A stretch of 64,000 nucleotides of DNA from Bugula neritina. Taxonomy: Eukaryota; Bryozoa; Gymnolaemata; Cheilostomatida; Bugulidae. Within the stretch, counting starts at the first letter, position 1, and each line of letters begins with the position of its first letter. The notes beneath the pieces were generated by a model. The model did not search any database. It was not told the origin of the DNA and saw only the letters and a program-made list of their open reading frames with translations. The DNA lies in assembly GCA_964035545.1 (NCBI GenBank), contig OZ037765.1, forward strand, positions 6,026,698 through 6,090,697. The letters are read 5' to 3'. Positions 50,422 to 61,116 of this stretch are shown here, piece by piece. The translations under genes and the position numbers were made by a program.

Positions 50422-53112
50422 ATTTCTATGCACAATCTAAATCTATAGAAAAGAAAAAGTGAGGTTTTATAACTGAAAGTAAACTTAGTTAATGCTATGA
50501 GTGTCCCATGAATATAAATAAGGCTACAGCTGGAATTTAAAAATTAAATTTGCTTGTGGGTAATGTTTTTAGGAAGGATGTAGATAAAAATTAAAAAAAA
50601 TTAATTAAAATAATTTTGATAGTTAAGCTGGAAGGAGAAATTTAAAAAAATTTGTATTGTTATTGTAAATATTTATACTTGTTTTTATATATCTCCAAGC
50701 TCTACCTCTGAAAAGTTCCTACGTGTATATTTATAGTTGGTGCTCTAACTGGTAGTGGTAGGATGACAACTTCAACAAAACTAATATTTGGAGTTGTCAT
50801 GAGAGTTTGAAAGTTAATTTGAAGTTGGTTATTATCATTATTTATTTATCATTATTATTAATTTAACCAGAAGTATAACTAAAGGTAAAACAAAATATAA
50901 TTTCAAAAGAATTCTTACTATAATTGTTGCAGGAGCTTTTTGTTGTAGCTTTGAGAAAAGTATTGTGTGATAAAAGCTGTTTGTAAAAGCTTTTGCAACA
51001 TCTTTTTACTAGTAGTTTTGGAGTTAGTTTAGCTTAATTTTCCTCATGGTAAAGATGCAGGCAACTTAAACTTTATTGTCCAAATAATTGTAAGTATTAT
51101 GTATTATATTATCTTTTGTTTTTAACTTTATTAATTAAATGTTTTGTCAGCTGTGATGATTAACATAATTTAACAAGATGTTTTTATGGTTATAGGTTAC
51201 ATTTTGAGTTTGGTGAGAAATAAACTGTTGGCAATAGACAAAAGGTAGAGTTGTGGCCTGCTTCTGTGTCCTTCATTCATTCACCCTTCGTTAAGTGAAC
51301 CATAATACCTACATAGGCATCCGTGCCATACAGCACCCGTGCTGTCACAGTAACAATTATTGGCTGTCACAATAATGTAACAACTACATCAATTTTAGAT
51401 TTAATAATAATATTGATAGTATAAGTAATACTGAATTACATTTACTGATGGTCACTATCAGTATCATAATCATTATGATAGTGCATTGCCATTAGACTTA
51501 GTCAACAGACTTAGAGTTAATTACTTAGCCATACTCACACTCACTATGACTATGACTCCGGTAACTTGAGTACACCTAAAAGTAAAATATAATTTTCAAG
51601 TTAATCTAATCACTGCAACCGTAACACTAATTATAACTATAGAAGTACGTGCAAGCAACACTCATACTATAAGTCATACTGATATTAACGTACTCATACC
51701 CATACACTCGTACTCATACTGATACTCATAGTCATACTCATTTACTGATACTGTGAATCACTGAAAGTGAATGTGATACCGGTATCATAGTGATAGTGAA
51801 ACTCCAACTGAATCTGATACAAGGCGCAGGTGTAGTAACTGTAAAGAGACTGCAACTTGGATTATAAATTAAACTAATTATTAAACGTTTGATTAGTACT
51901 TTGGCAGATCGCTAAAGTCTTTTTTCAGTCTTATACTTATAATTAACTTCGACTGCAATAAGTATAACTCACTGCAGTACATGCTACTTTGACTTTCTAA
52001 TCGCTTTGGGTTCTATAGCGTCACGTGACTAAAGTTTATTTTACTTTCACTTTGAAGGATGCTTCTTTCTGCTTTTCAACGTTCCATTCGAGTTGATGAG
52101 GGGATAACTCTCAGTAGATAGACATTACTGAAAGTTAAGTATCCTACATACTTTGAGGTTATTGATTAATTAAAGGGAGACCTACACACAAATCACAATA
52201 TCATTATACTGACAGCTGAATCTGCAATGTATATGACTTTTGATTTCAAAACCAAAATGCCAATACGAAAACACTATCTAGCTCTCAGGGTCCTGATAAT
52301 ATCCTATGAAAAACCTAAGCAGCAATTTATTATATCTTCAACATTGCACTTATAGATGCATGCTGTATGCATACATGCAATAATATGATGCATAGATATG
52401 CAAAATGCTTGTTTGCTGATGTAACATCAAACAATGATGTGACTATAACTGTATATAATGCAAAGGAGAAACTTACTAACCCAAACATGCATATATTTTT
52501 GATACGGGATGGGAAGCTGTGTGCACAAACATGTAGGTTTCAATAATTAACTACACGAGTTTCTTCACAAATAAAATGCTTATTTTAAGAGTATTCAACA
52601 AGATATAAGTCAATATCCAAAAACACAGTACAGGACCCTAAAGTTGCAAGATATTCAATGCATATATCATTCAATATAATTATTTACTTAATGCATAAAA
52701 TTTATATTCTGCAGACTAGCAGAGACAGTCATCACACTGTTGGAGTGTGAAATCTTCCACTTCATCATATAAATTCTGTGAAAAACCAAATAGTGATGAT
52801 GCTATTTCTAATGTTTAAATAGGATGCTGCTTATTGAACGGTCTCATGAACGAAGATGCCAAAACTTTCTACCTAGATTTTTATCGAACTCAATACATTG
52901 CCATGTGGGAAGTCAAATTAGCTTTCCACGTAATCTTTGAGTCCCATTAAAATGGTTTATCCAGAAAATGGACTTCCATATGACAATTTAGAGTCCCTTC
53001 ATAGATTACAAACATTGCATTGAAATGATAATTCTTCTGTGGGAGTTCTTATGTGAAAAATGAAAGAAGGTCCATGTGTGAATTTATGGCGACTTGTTTA
53101 ACAATGAAATGG
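50422..53112. other. intergenic, with degenerate repeats at 51400-51830
   Basis: Upstream of the C5orf22 homolog and downstream of the zinc-finger gene. About 51400-51830 contains loosely repeated CATACT/GATACT/CATAGT hexamers, many in inverted relation. The rest is AT-rich. The stretch next to 53113 looks like the 3' UTR of the zinc-finger gene: it includes finger-like remnants (for example gagtcccattaaaatgg and ttatgtgaaaaatgaaag at 52940-53065) that may be decayed extra fingers. Confidence 0.45.
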
Positions 53113-55657
53113 CTATTTTCCTGTATGATGGATCTTCATGTGATAATCTAGGTTAGATTTCTGAGTAAATTTACTGGTGCAAATATGACATTGAAACGGC
53201 TTTTCCCCTGTATGAGTTCTCATGTGAGCATCCAACTGAGATTTCTGAGTAAATTTCCTGTCACAAGTGTCACATTGGTATGGTTTTTCCCCTGTATGAA
53301 TTCGAAGGTGAAAATTTAAGTTGGTTTTCTGAGTAAATCTACGATTACAAATATCACACTGAAATGGTTTTTCCCCTGTATGAACCTTCATGTGATAACT
53401 TAGGGCAGATTTACTAGCAAACGTCTTGTCACAAGTATGACATTGAAACGGCTTTTCTCTATGGGTTCTCATGTGAGTATTTAGGGAACGTTTCTGGGCA
53501 AACTTCTGGCCACAAAAATTACACTGAAAAACCTTTTCTCCTGCATGAGTTCTAAGGTGAAAACGTAAGTTGGCTTTTCGAGAAAATTTTCTGTTGCAAA
53601 TATGACATTGAAATGGCTTTTTTTCTTTATGAGTTTCGAGGTGAGTATTTAGAGAATGTTTCCGAGTAAACTTCCTGTTGCAAATATGACATTGATACTG
53701 TTGTAGTCTTGTATGAGTATTCAAGTGCTGAACTACTTGGGATTTCAGGTTACTTTTCATATCACAATAAGGACATTGGAATGATTTTCCTCCATCTAAT
53801 CTCCTTATATAGAGATCCTTACTAAAATTCAGATTAATTATATCACCGTCAGCACGTTGCCTTTCCCCTGCAAGTCATAAAGCATGTGAGAATATTATAT
53901 ATAACACTCAAGTTGTAGCTCACATGCCAAACATATACTTTTTAAAAAAACAGTTTTTAATCAGCAGGCTATAGATTTAGGTGGTTTTCAAATCAATAAA
54001 GATTCAGTTAAAACCACATCTGATATTGAAAGAAAATGAATGGATTTTAAATCAGCATTTTTCACAAAAATTAAATTCTACAGATTCAGATATTTAATAT
54101 TAATTAGAAATACTGATGTGTAGAGTTATTGTGGCTGAATATGTGAATGAGACTATCAGAATTAGTATAATATATAAATAAGACGATCAGAATTAGTATA
54201 ATATATAAATAAGACGATCAGAATTAGTATAATATATAAATGAGATGATCAGAATTAGTATAGCCCTAACTATGTGTCATCCTAAATATTTATGTGAATT
54301 CACTACCTTCCTCAGCCTGTTCCTCCTGACTACATAGTAATGTCACTGAATTAGAGTTGTCTGCTTCTTCCGCACACTCAAAATACTCCACTTCGATGTC
54401 TAAGTCAAACAGAGTAATAGATAATTAACAAATAAAACCGATTGGAAAAATTTTCTCATGTTCAAAAGAAGTGTTTTTTTCTATTGATCAATGTGAACAT
54501 CAACTAAACATTCTATCCTAGAAAAGAAAATAAGAAAAGCTTCACCATAGTGGAGTGATTAGAAACTATAAGCAGAAAAGACATCAGATGACTACTAACC
54601 ATTTGGTAGTTCTACTTCCTTATCACACACAGTACTAGTTTCTGATATAGCCTCCACTCTGCCTACAAACATATTATATACACTACACAATGTATACAAG
54701 TGTAGTACCTACTAGGTGTGAACTTAGCCTAGGAAAGAGCATGGAAAAAGATGGTAACACAGGCTATGAAACTCTGAAAATTTGGAAAGTACAGACTACA
54801 CTGAACTGAAACTTAGTTTAACTCAACCGAACTTTAAAATTGAAGAAACCATATTATCACTTGATTTATACTATCAGCAAAGGACATGGGCATAGATTAT
54901 CAGCAATCAATTAGAATTAGATCATGCCTTGTCTAAAAATACTATTTTCCATGATTTGTCCTATTAGGAGAAAGAAGACAAGAATGTCTTATCTACTTCA
55001 TCATTATGTAGAAAGAAAAGATAAATCATATATATTCATATAAAAAGTATGTACAAAGGTTGAACTGTTAAAAGTGACTAAGCAATAAGCATTGCCAAAA
55101 TATTCAAAATGAACTCATACTGAATGCCCACCTCCATATTCTGAGTAACCTGGTCTATCATTTGATGTCTCTACATAGTAGGAGGGCTCCTGCTTTACCT
55201 TCATTCCTATGAGAGAAATAGAGAAAGTATTAGGTTTTAAGGGAGATGTTAGAGACAGAAACAACTATAGTTAGTTACTTAGTGAGCTGAGATTTTGTAA
55301 ATAGAATTAATGGTAAGTCAATCAAACATTACCAATAAAAAGAAGTTAAATAATAACTTTACTCCTATACCTCATATCTATACAAACTCTTAAAATATTA
55401 TACAAAACACTGTGATTTCAAACATTCAACTACTAAAGAGATATCAGTTTATATTTAATCACTGCAGCTGACTCAGTTGACCCATGATTTTAATTTGACA
55501 AGAATTTCCATTGCTTTGAATATATCAATTGACCAGTTCCTAAACACTGAATGAGAAGTATATTAGCTTAATGGGAAGCAATGGGAATGCAATGGATAAT
55601 TAAGCATACAATATGCATTGGTAGTAGGAAATAGTAAAACCTACCCTGTAAGTCCAT
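53113..55657 (-). CDS. C2H2 zinc-finger protein with eight fingers
   Basis: Five coding exons on the minus strand: 55657-55645, 55206-55132, 54662-54600, 54399-54307 and 53867-53113. All junctions are phase 1 and the joined frame is 332 aa. Exon 1 codes only MDLQ plus one base. Next comes KVKQEPSYYVE, a match to the psi-K-x-E SUMO-attachment consensus, then about 70 acidic residues. The last exon holds eight C2H2 fingers; the first (FQCPYCDMKSN..) has a weaker linker. Linkers are TGEKP for some and shortened or altered for others (HKEKKPF, HREKPF). The protein is probably a sequence-specific DNA-binding regulator. The target is unknown and the exact orthologue cannot be named, because such fingers expand lineage-specifically. 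If the 13-base first exon is wrong, the Met at 55204 would be the start. Confidence 0.88.
54157..54262. repeat. 31-bp tandem repeat in a zinc-finger gene intron
   Basis: Three 31-bp units (from 54157, 54188 and 54219) plus a 13-base partial. The unit contains cagaattagtataatatata. The third unit has two changes. Confidence 0.9.
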
Positions 55658-56599
55658 AGCTGCTTCAAGTTACTAATAGTAACAACACATGGCTAAACTT
55701 CTTTATTTAGTATCATCACAGCAACCATAATTAGAAAAAATGCTTAGGTTAAACTCTTGATTTTGTATCTTCACCATTGCTATAATTAAAGACACTCAGA
55801 ATGATTTAAGAATAAATGAAATAAAATCTTAATCACCCAATAAACTATCTTGGTAATAAACTGAGTGCATTCAAATATGGAAATGCTGAATTACAACTTT
55901 GCAATGACTGACTACAAAACCAGCACCGTCAGGGCCATAATTATTACTCTAGTTATTACTATGACTCAATATTAGTCTGAAAGTAACCCTGATCAACTCA
56001 CAATAACTTAGCTGAACTGATTAATGCATATGTATGACAATGTTCAAGATATTGATTGGCTTTCATTTCCAACAATATGATTCAATAGCATTGAACTCAA
56101 AAAAATACTAGAACTTTTCAGTATAATTGAGTTGGACTTGAAAGGATAATATGCCATAAAATGAATTTATAGTAAAATGGTACTCGAAACAACAAATATT
56201 GAAATAGTAAAACTGATAATTGTGTCAAGAAGTTAAACTGTAAATTATACACTTTGACAATATTTTCACATATAAACACTTGAAATTCAATTTCATTTCA
56301 ATTTTCCAGGCAACAGCTGTTGTGTTAATACCAAGAGGATGTATTTTTAAAAGAACCATACGCCCTATAACTACCCATAAGAATAAAACAAAACAGTAAA
56401 GTAATTGGAGTATAATACAACACCTTTCTTTCTAAAACAAACACAACTGAAATGTAAACATGAGTGACATACGAAAAGTGATACAAAGCGTATAAATGAA
56501 TTTTGTGAGTATTAATAGGTTGATAAGCATAAAAATACAAACATGTTAAACATTACGAGAACATAATACCAGAAGATAATATCAGAATATAACAAGGCA
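55658..56599. other. AT-rich region upstream of the zinc-finger gene
   Basis: Presumed promoter and 5' flank of the zinc-finger gene. Nothing coding was recognised; the open frame at 56325-56540 has no family resemblance. Confidence 0.4.
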
Positions 56600-57235
56600 C
56601 TAGACAGGAGGCTAGACCTAGTTTTGGACTAACGAACACCAGAGCTAGAAACTGAGTGGGTCTGTTTGGCCCGATCTAGAGGAACAACTGCCTGGTGGGG
56701 CTAACCTGAACTGGCTTTTCTCGGGCTGAATATCCAACCTAACATCTGATAAGAATTGTTGGGCTTCACTACCATATACAGCGGTCTGTCTGGGACTACT
56801 ATGAACTGGTTGGTTTGAACTGAACAGCTACATCACTTGCTTGGTGACGAGTAAGTTGGTGAGAGACAAGTCTCTAATTTTAACTCTGTCACCTCGTTTC
56901 AACGGAGAAGTAGTGCAACTTTACGCCTAATATCAAAATTCTCCTTCACTTGACTGCCCTACAGCTCTTATTTCTCTTGAACTGCCAATCTCTCTACAGC
57001 TACAGGGACTAACAGCTTAGTGAGTGCGGGAACAGTAGTCTTCAGCTTTCGGCCCAACAACAGCTCAGTAGGAGACAAGCCATTTTCCAGAGGGGAAGAT
57101 CGATAGGCTAACAGCGCAAGGTATGCATCTGTCTCTTTCTTGAGCAGAGACTTGACTGCTTGGACTGCCCTTTCAGCCTCTCCATTAGCCTGAGGATGCT
57201 TTGGTGAACTAGTGACATGTGCAACTGAAACGTCA
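56600..57235 (-). pseudogene. decayed gypsy-type integrase fragment
   Basis: On the minus strand from about 57235 the translation reads TSSPKHPQANGEAERAVQ, followed by a LLAYRSSPLENGLSPTELL block. This is the end of an integrase core, including the catalytic Glu region, of a Ty3/gypsy element. After about 80 codons it meets a stop, and further matches (DIRRK, LSPTYSSP) appear only with stops and frameshifts out to about 56600. No LTRs were seen. It is a different lineage from the element at 36356 (which has HPQGNGVVERNN at this place). The fragment ends abruptly at hexamer repeats at 57236. Confidence 0.8.
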
Positions 57236-57345
57236 TTGTCAATACGGATACCAGCCCTACTGATACTTATAGTGATCCTGATACTGTAATAGTGATACTG
57301 ATAGTCATACTCATAGTGATAGTCACTATCATATTCATAGTGCCT
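57236..57345. repeat. degenerate GATACT/CATAGT repeat next to the integrase remnant
   Basis: Hexamers of form NATACT and NATAGT alternate, giving short inverted pairs (for example tagtgatagtcactatca). Confidence 0.8.
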
Positions 57346-59048
57346 AGGGCTAGTCGGCTAGTGGCATCTCAAACACTTATGATACTCTGATAGCAAATTT
57401 TATTATAAAGACTACACGGTTATTTTATAATGTACTAAATGTGTTTAATATAAATGTATTCATATTGATTACAATGATCATGAATAATATTCTATTCTTT
57501 TTTACCTTGGTTCAAAGGCCCAAAGGGTTAAAGTTAGTCTGTCGACCCCATAATAAATAATAGTAATACGAGTAATTATTACATTTTAGAGGCCTCGATT
57601 TTTAAGCAAATAAATTAATTGGAATCGCTGTTGCATCTTTTCTCTCCCATAATCATTATTAATTTTTACGCTGATTAGTTATAACCCGAATCAAAAGGCT
57701 GCAAATTTTATTAGTATATTAAGTACGGAGTTGTCTTTACTCGGTTTTTTTAACATTATGGCTGACTTCCAGTAAATGGAGATCGTTTTAATAATAGCTT
57801 TTTATTACTGCGCTTAAACTTAAACTTTTAGCATTAAAATAATAAAGCTGCAATTATTGAACTATACGCGTACATCACAGTTTATTATGTGGGTATACAA
57901 CTATAAAGTTATCCTACCCCAACTTAGGTAAGATGACTCTGAATTAGTAAAAAATAAATGAATAGTGTACGCAATTTCTGTAATAATTTATTGGCTGTTT
58001 GTTTAGTTTTACATACAATCTGCTATATTTAATTTCTAAAATTACCTACTATCAACAGTTATTATTTTTATCGAGCAGTTGAAAAAAATGTCATTAAAAT
58101 AGTTAATTTAGCTTTTCAATCGACCGAGGGAATAAATTCCTTTTCTCATTTCGTAAGTTTATAAAGATTGCACGAATGCCTAATGTGTGCATAAATAAGG
58201 AACGAAACACTAGAATGAAATCTGTGGAAAAAACATAGAATTGGGGAAATCCGAGAATACAATGATTATTCTTCAGGAAAACTGAAACTGTAGTACAACA
58301 GCTCTTGTAAGAGTGACAAGTTGTCGTGAATATTACGTTTTATTGTCAAGAAAAACTGTAGTTTCAGTTTGATTTTTAGTTTTATTACTGTAATAGCTAA
58401 ACCATTCAAATTAGCTTTTTTAATCTTTATTTATTCCATTGTTTAGCATGTAAATTAAAGTGTTGGCCGATTTTTTTCAGGCAAATACCTAATCTAAATC
58501 TTAGTTCTTACACTTACTCACTAACTTACTGTTACTGTATTAGTGTTACAGTTAAATTCAATGTTATTCGCATTGTAATAGTTAAAGTTGATCTCAAAGT
58601 CAATGAATGAGTCATCAGACCATAATGATTATGGAGATCATTATTGTGGTTATCATTACGATGAGTAATTATCATTATGATTATGAGTATATTATTATTG
58701 CTATCAATATAAATATGAGTATCTTGATCATGATTATCATTGTGGTATAACGTAAGACTAAGAATAATGTTATTGTAATCGTAATACCAATGGTAATTAT
58801 TATTTTAATAATTTTAGTATTACTATTGCTATAACTATTTACTTTTAGCGAATATTGCTATTTTAAAATTACCATTTTAAATAATCATGATAATAATTTA
58901 AATTAGCAATAATCAGGATCAGTATCACCAATACTAATTTAGTAGTTAACTAATTACTATTAGTGATTACTAAGATTAATAGTAATACTGCAAACACAGC
59001 AATAGTCATAGTTTAAGTTTTAGCCTATACTTGTGCTTATAATTTAAA
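57346..59048. other. AT-rich intergenic sequence with degenerate repeats at about 58500-59010
   Basis: No gene was recognised. The right-hand third is full of ATTATC/ATGATT/AATAGT-type hexamers similar to other arrays in the window. Confidence 0.45.
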
Positions 59049-59240
59049 GGAGCAGCCCTGGTCTAGGGGTTAGAGCGTTCGCCTAGTAAGCACGAAGTCA
59101 TGGGTTCGAGCCCTGACATAGGCCAATGGTGATGTTAGGAAGAGCATTCAGTCATAATTGCTCCCGTGCCTCATTTGAATAAGTCTTTAGTCCGATTTAA
59201 CAAAAAAACCCTTCCATCAGGGATTTTCTCCCAGGGATGG
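59049..59240 (+). mobile_element. tRNA-derived SINE, copy with intact promoter boxes
   Basis: The head resembles a tRNA: A box TGGTCTAGGGG at 59059-59069 and a perfect B box GGTTCGAGCCC at 59103-59113. The body (gtgatgttaggaagagcatt, aataagtctttagtcc, tttctcccaggga) is shared with the reversed copy at 60503-60706. Past 59240 the two copies diverge, so the 3' end is uncertain. RNA polymerase III transcription is plausible from the boxes. Confidence 0.85.
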
Positions 59241-59645
59241 TTGTTGTGGTGGGTTTTTACAATTTGGAGTAACGTAAACTCACTGAATAATATATATGTT
59301 GTAGCCTTTGAGTGAGCTTGGGGTCAGTGTACAGTTACGGGTTAATGGCCTGGCTGCGAGGTAACTCCAGCTCCCGTCCATCGGTAGGGGTGAAGTTGAG
59401 ACTCCAGGTTAGGGTAGTTGGCCGGCGGTGCTCCTCAGTTTATGATCCTGGGCTAGCACTCACTAACGTACCCTAACACATTCTAATTGAGTCGCATACA
59501 TTCTATACAAATATCTTCAATCGTCCCTCTATCAGTCTACAATCCCTAAATTCTCCCATTTACACTAGGTTTTATAGCTACAACACTCACACAAGCCACG
59601 CCCACGCTATATCCAATATCTATGTCAATCTCAGGGTTGTGCACC
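59241..59645. other. sequence between the SINE and the CA microsatellite
   Basis: Moderately GC-rich for this region and without genes. It may include an extended SINE tail or another old repeat (aggtaactccagctcccg, gtagttggccggcgg), but no second copy is in the window. Confidence 0.35.
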
Positions 59646-59664
59646 CCACACACACACACCCACA

Positions 59665-59756
<92 letters not shown>

Positions 59757-59794
59757 ACACACACACACACACACACACACCCACACGCACACGC

Positions 59795-59826
<32 letters not shown>
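59646..59826. repeat. CA/TG microsatellite
   Basis: About 180 bases of CA dinucleotides with a few CCA and CGCA interruptions. The apparent ORFs here in several frames are artefacts of the repeat. Confidence 0.98.
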
Positions 59827-60502
59827 GAAACAACAAGAGGAGACAACTACACATACTTATAAATCATGATATAAACTCGCGTGAAATTTTTTCATAGTTA
59901 TAATTATAATATAATTATAATAATATTGTAGTTTACACTCTACAGTTGTCGGTTGACTGAAATTTAACTTTACATTTATATAATTATGTAGCATTATTTC
60001 GATCATCGGTTTGTTTTTATTTTTAATTTTATGTAGTTTCATTATTTACTTATTATATGATAGTGAAACTAGAATTTTTAATATAACATCAACTTCAATG
60101 TATCATCTTTTATTTATATATATTTATTATCACTGTGAGTATCATAGATGATTGTCCCGCTGCTAAGGATTATTGTACTTATGTTGGTCTGTAACTATGA
60201 CTATAAAGTTCAATGTAATTTTACATTTATTGAAATAGTATGAAACATCTCAAGTTCTCAAGTAATGCAATTATTTATGGGTAAATGGTTATAAAAAACT
60301 ATACATATAAATTGTTTTAATTTTTTATTTTAGTAAGTAAAAAATATTTTCCAGTTTAACACAAATCGCCCAAATTTCAAAGACAAGTGGTGATGCACCA
60401 GTGAGACAAATTTGCTCAAATTTATGTGCGGATGGTCAGTGTTTAATTCTCGCTATGAATTATAATGATACTAATTTTCAATTATGCTTAATGAAACTCA
60501 CC
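59827..60502. other. AT-rich intergenic sequence
   Basis: Nothing recognisable apart from short AT palindromes (tataattataatataattata near 59896). Confidence 0.4.
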
Positions 60503-60706
60503 CAAGTTTATAGTCACTATCCCTGGGAGAAACCCTAATGAAAAGGGTTCTTGTTAAATCGGGCTAAGGACTTATTCATATGTGGCACAGGAGCAATTAA
60601 GACTGAATGCTCTTTCTAACATCACCAATGGCCTTTATTGGAGATTGAATCCATGACTAAGGGATTAATAAGCCAAGGCTCTAACCCCTAGACCACGGAT
60701 GCTCCT
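60503..60706 (-). mobile_element. tRNA-derived SINE, reversed copy
   Basis: The reverse complement matches the SINE at 59049 from its first bases (ggagca-cc-tggtctaggg) through the body. The B box is damaged (ggattcaatctcc). Its 3' end (ggatagtgactataaactt) is shared with the fragment at 8105-8195, which defines the family's tail better than the 59049 copy does. Confidence 0.85.
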
Positions 60707-61105
60707 TTCAGTTATGTTTAACGCTTAGCTTTGTTATCAATGTTAAAGTTAAATCATTACCTTGTTTTGAATAATTCAAGAGCTAAAATAATAATATCTA
60801 TGCCTGTAAATTATATTATTGTAAATGTTTCAACATATGAATTTTAGACATTTTGTTATTTCTGTATGTTGTGTTTTAGATTTTATAACTTGAAGAAATT
60901 TTAAACAAGAAGGAACTTTATGCTCAATAATTTATGTTAAAAATAACTTGTCACATTGATTGTCCATTTAGTTCATTCACTTCTTATGTACATCTTTTAT
61001 CAATGCTTACTTATAAGTATATTATATTTGTGTGCATGTATTGGTGTAGGTTTTGGTGCAGTTAATGTATTTGATAGATTTATTATTTACAAACTTGTAT
61101 TGTAG
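60707..61105. other. AT-rich 5' flank of the coiled-coil gene
   Basis: Ends with an acceptor (ttgtattgtag, to 61105) 11 bases before the ATG, so it includes a 5' UTR intron. No core promoter was identified. Confidence 0.4.
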
Positions 61106-61116
61106 CTAACTTTATA

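Noticed and set aside
54157-54262. CRISPR-like array
   Set aside because: Three contiguous 31-bp tandem units with no spacers, in a eukaryotic intron.
59049-59120. Possible functional tRNA gene
   Set aside because: A and B boxes are good, but the stems do not pair as a clean cloverleaf and a SINE body follows that is shared with another copy.
59622-59897. Open frames of His/Thr or Cys/Val repeats
   Set aside because: They are the CA microsatellite read in different frames.
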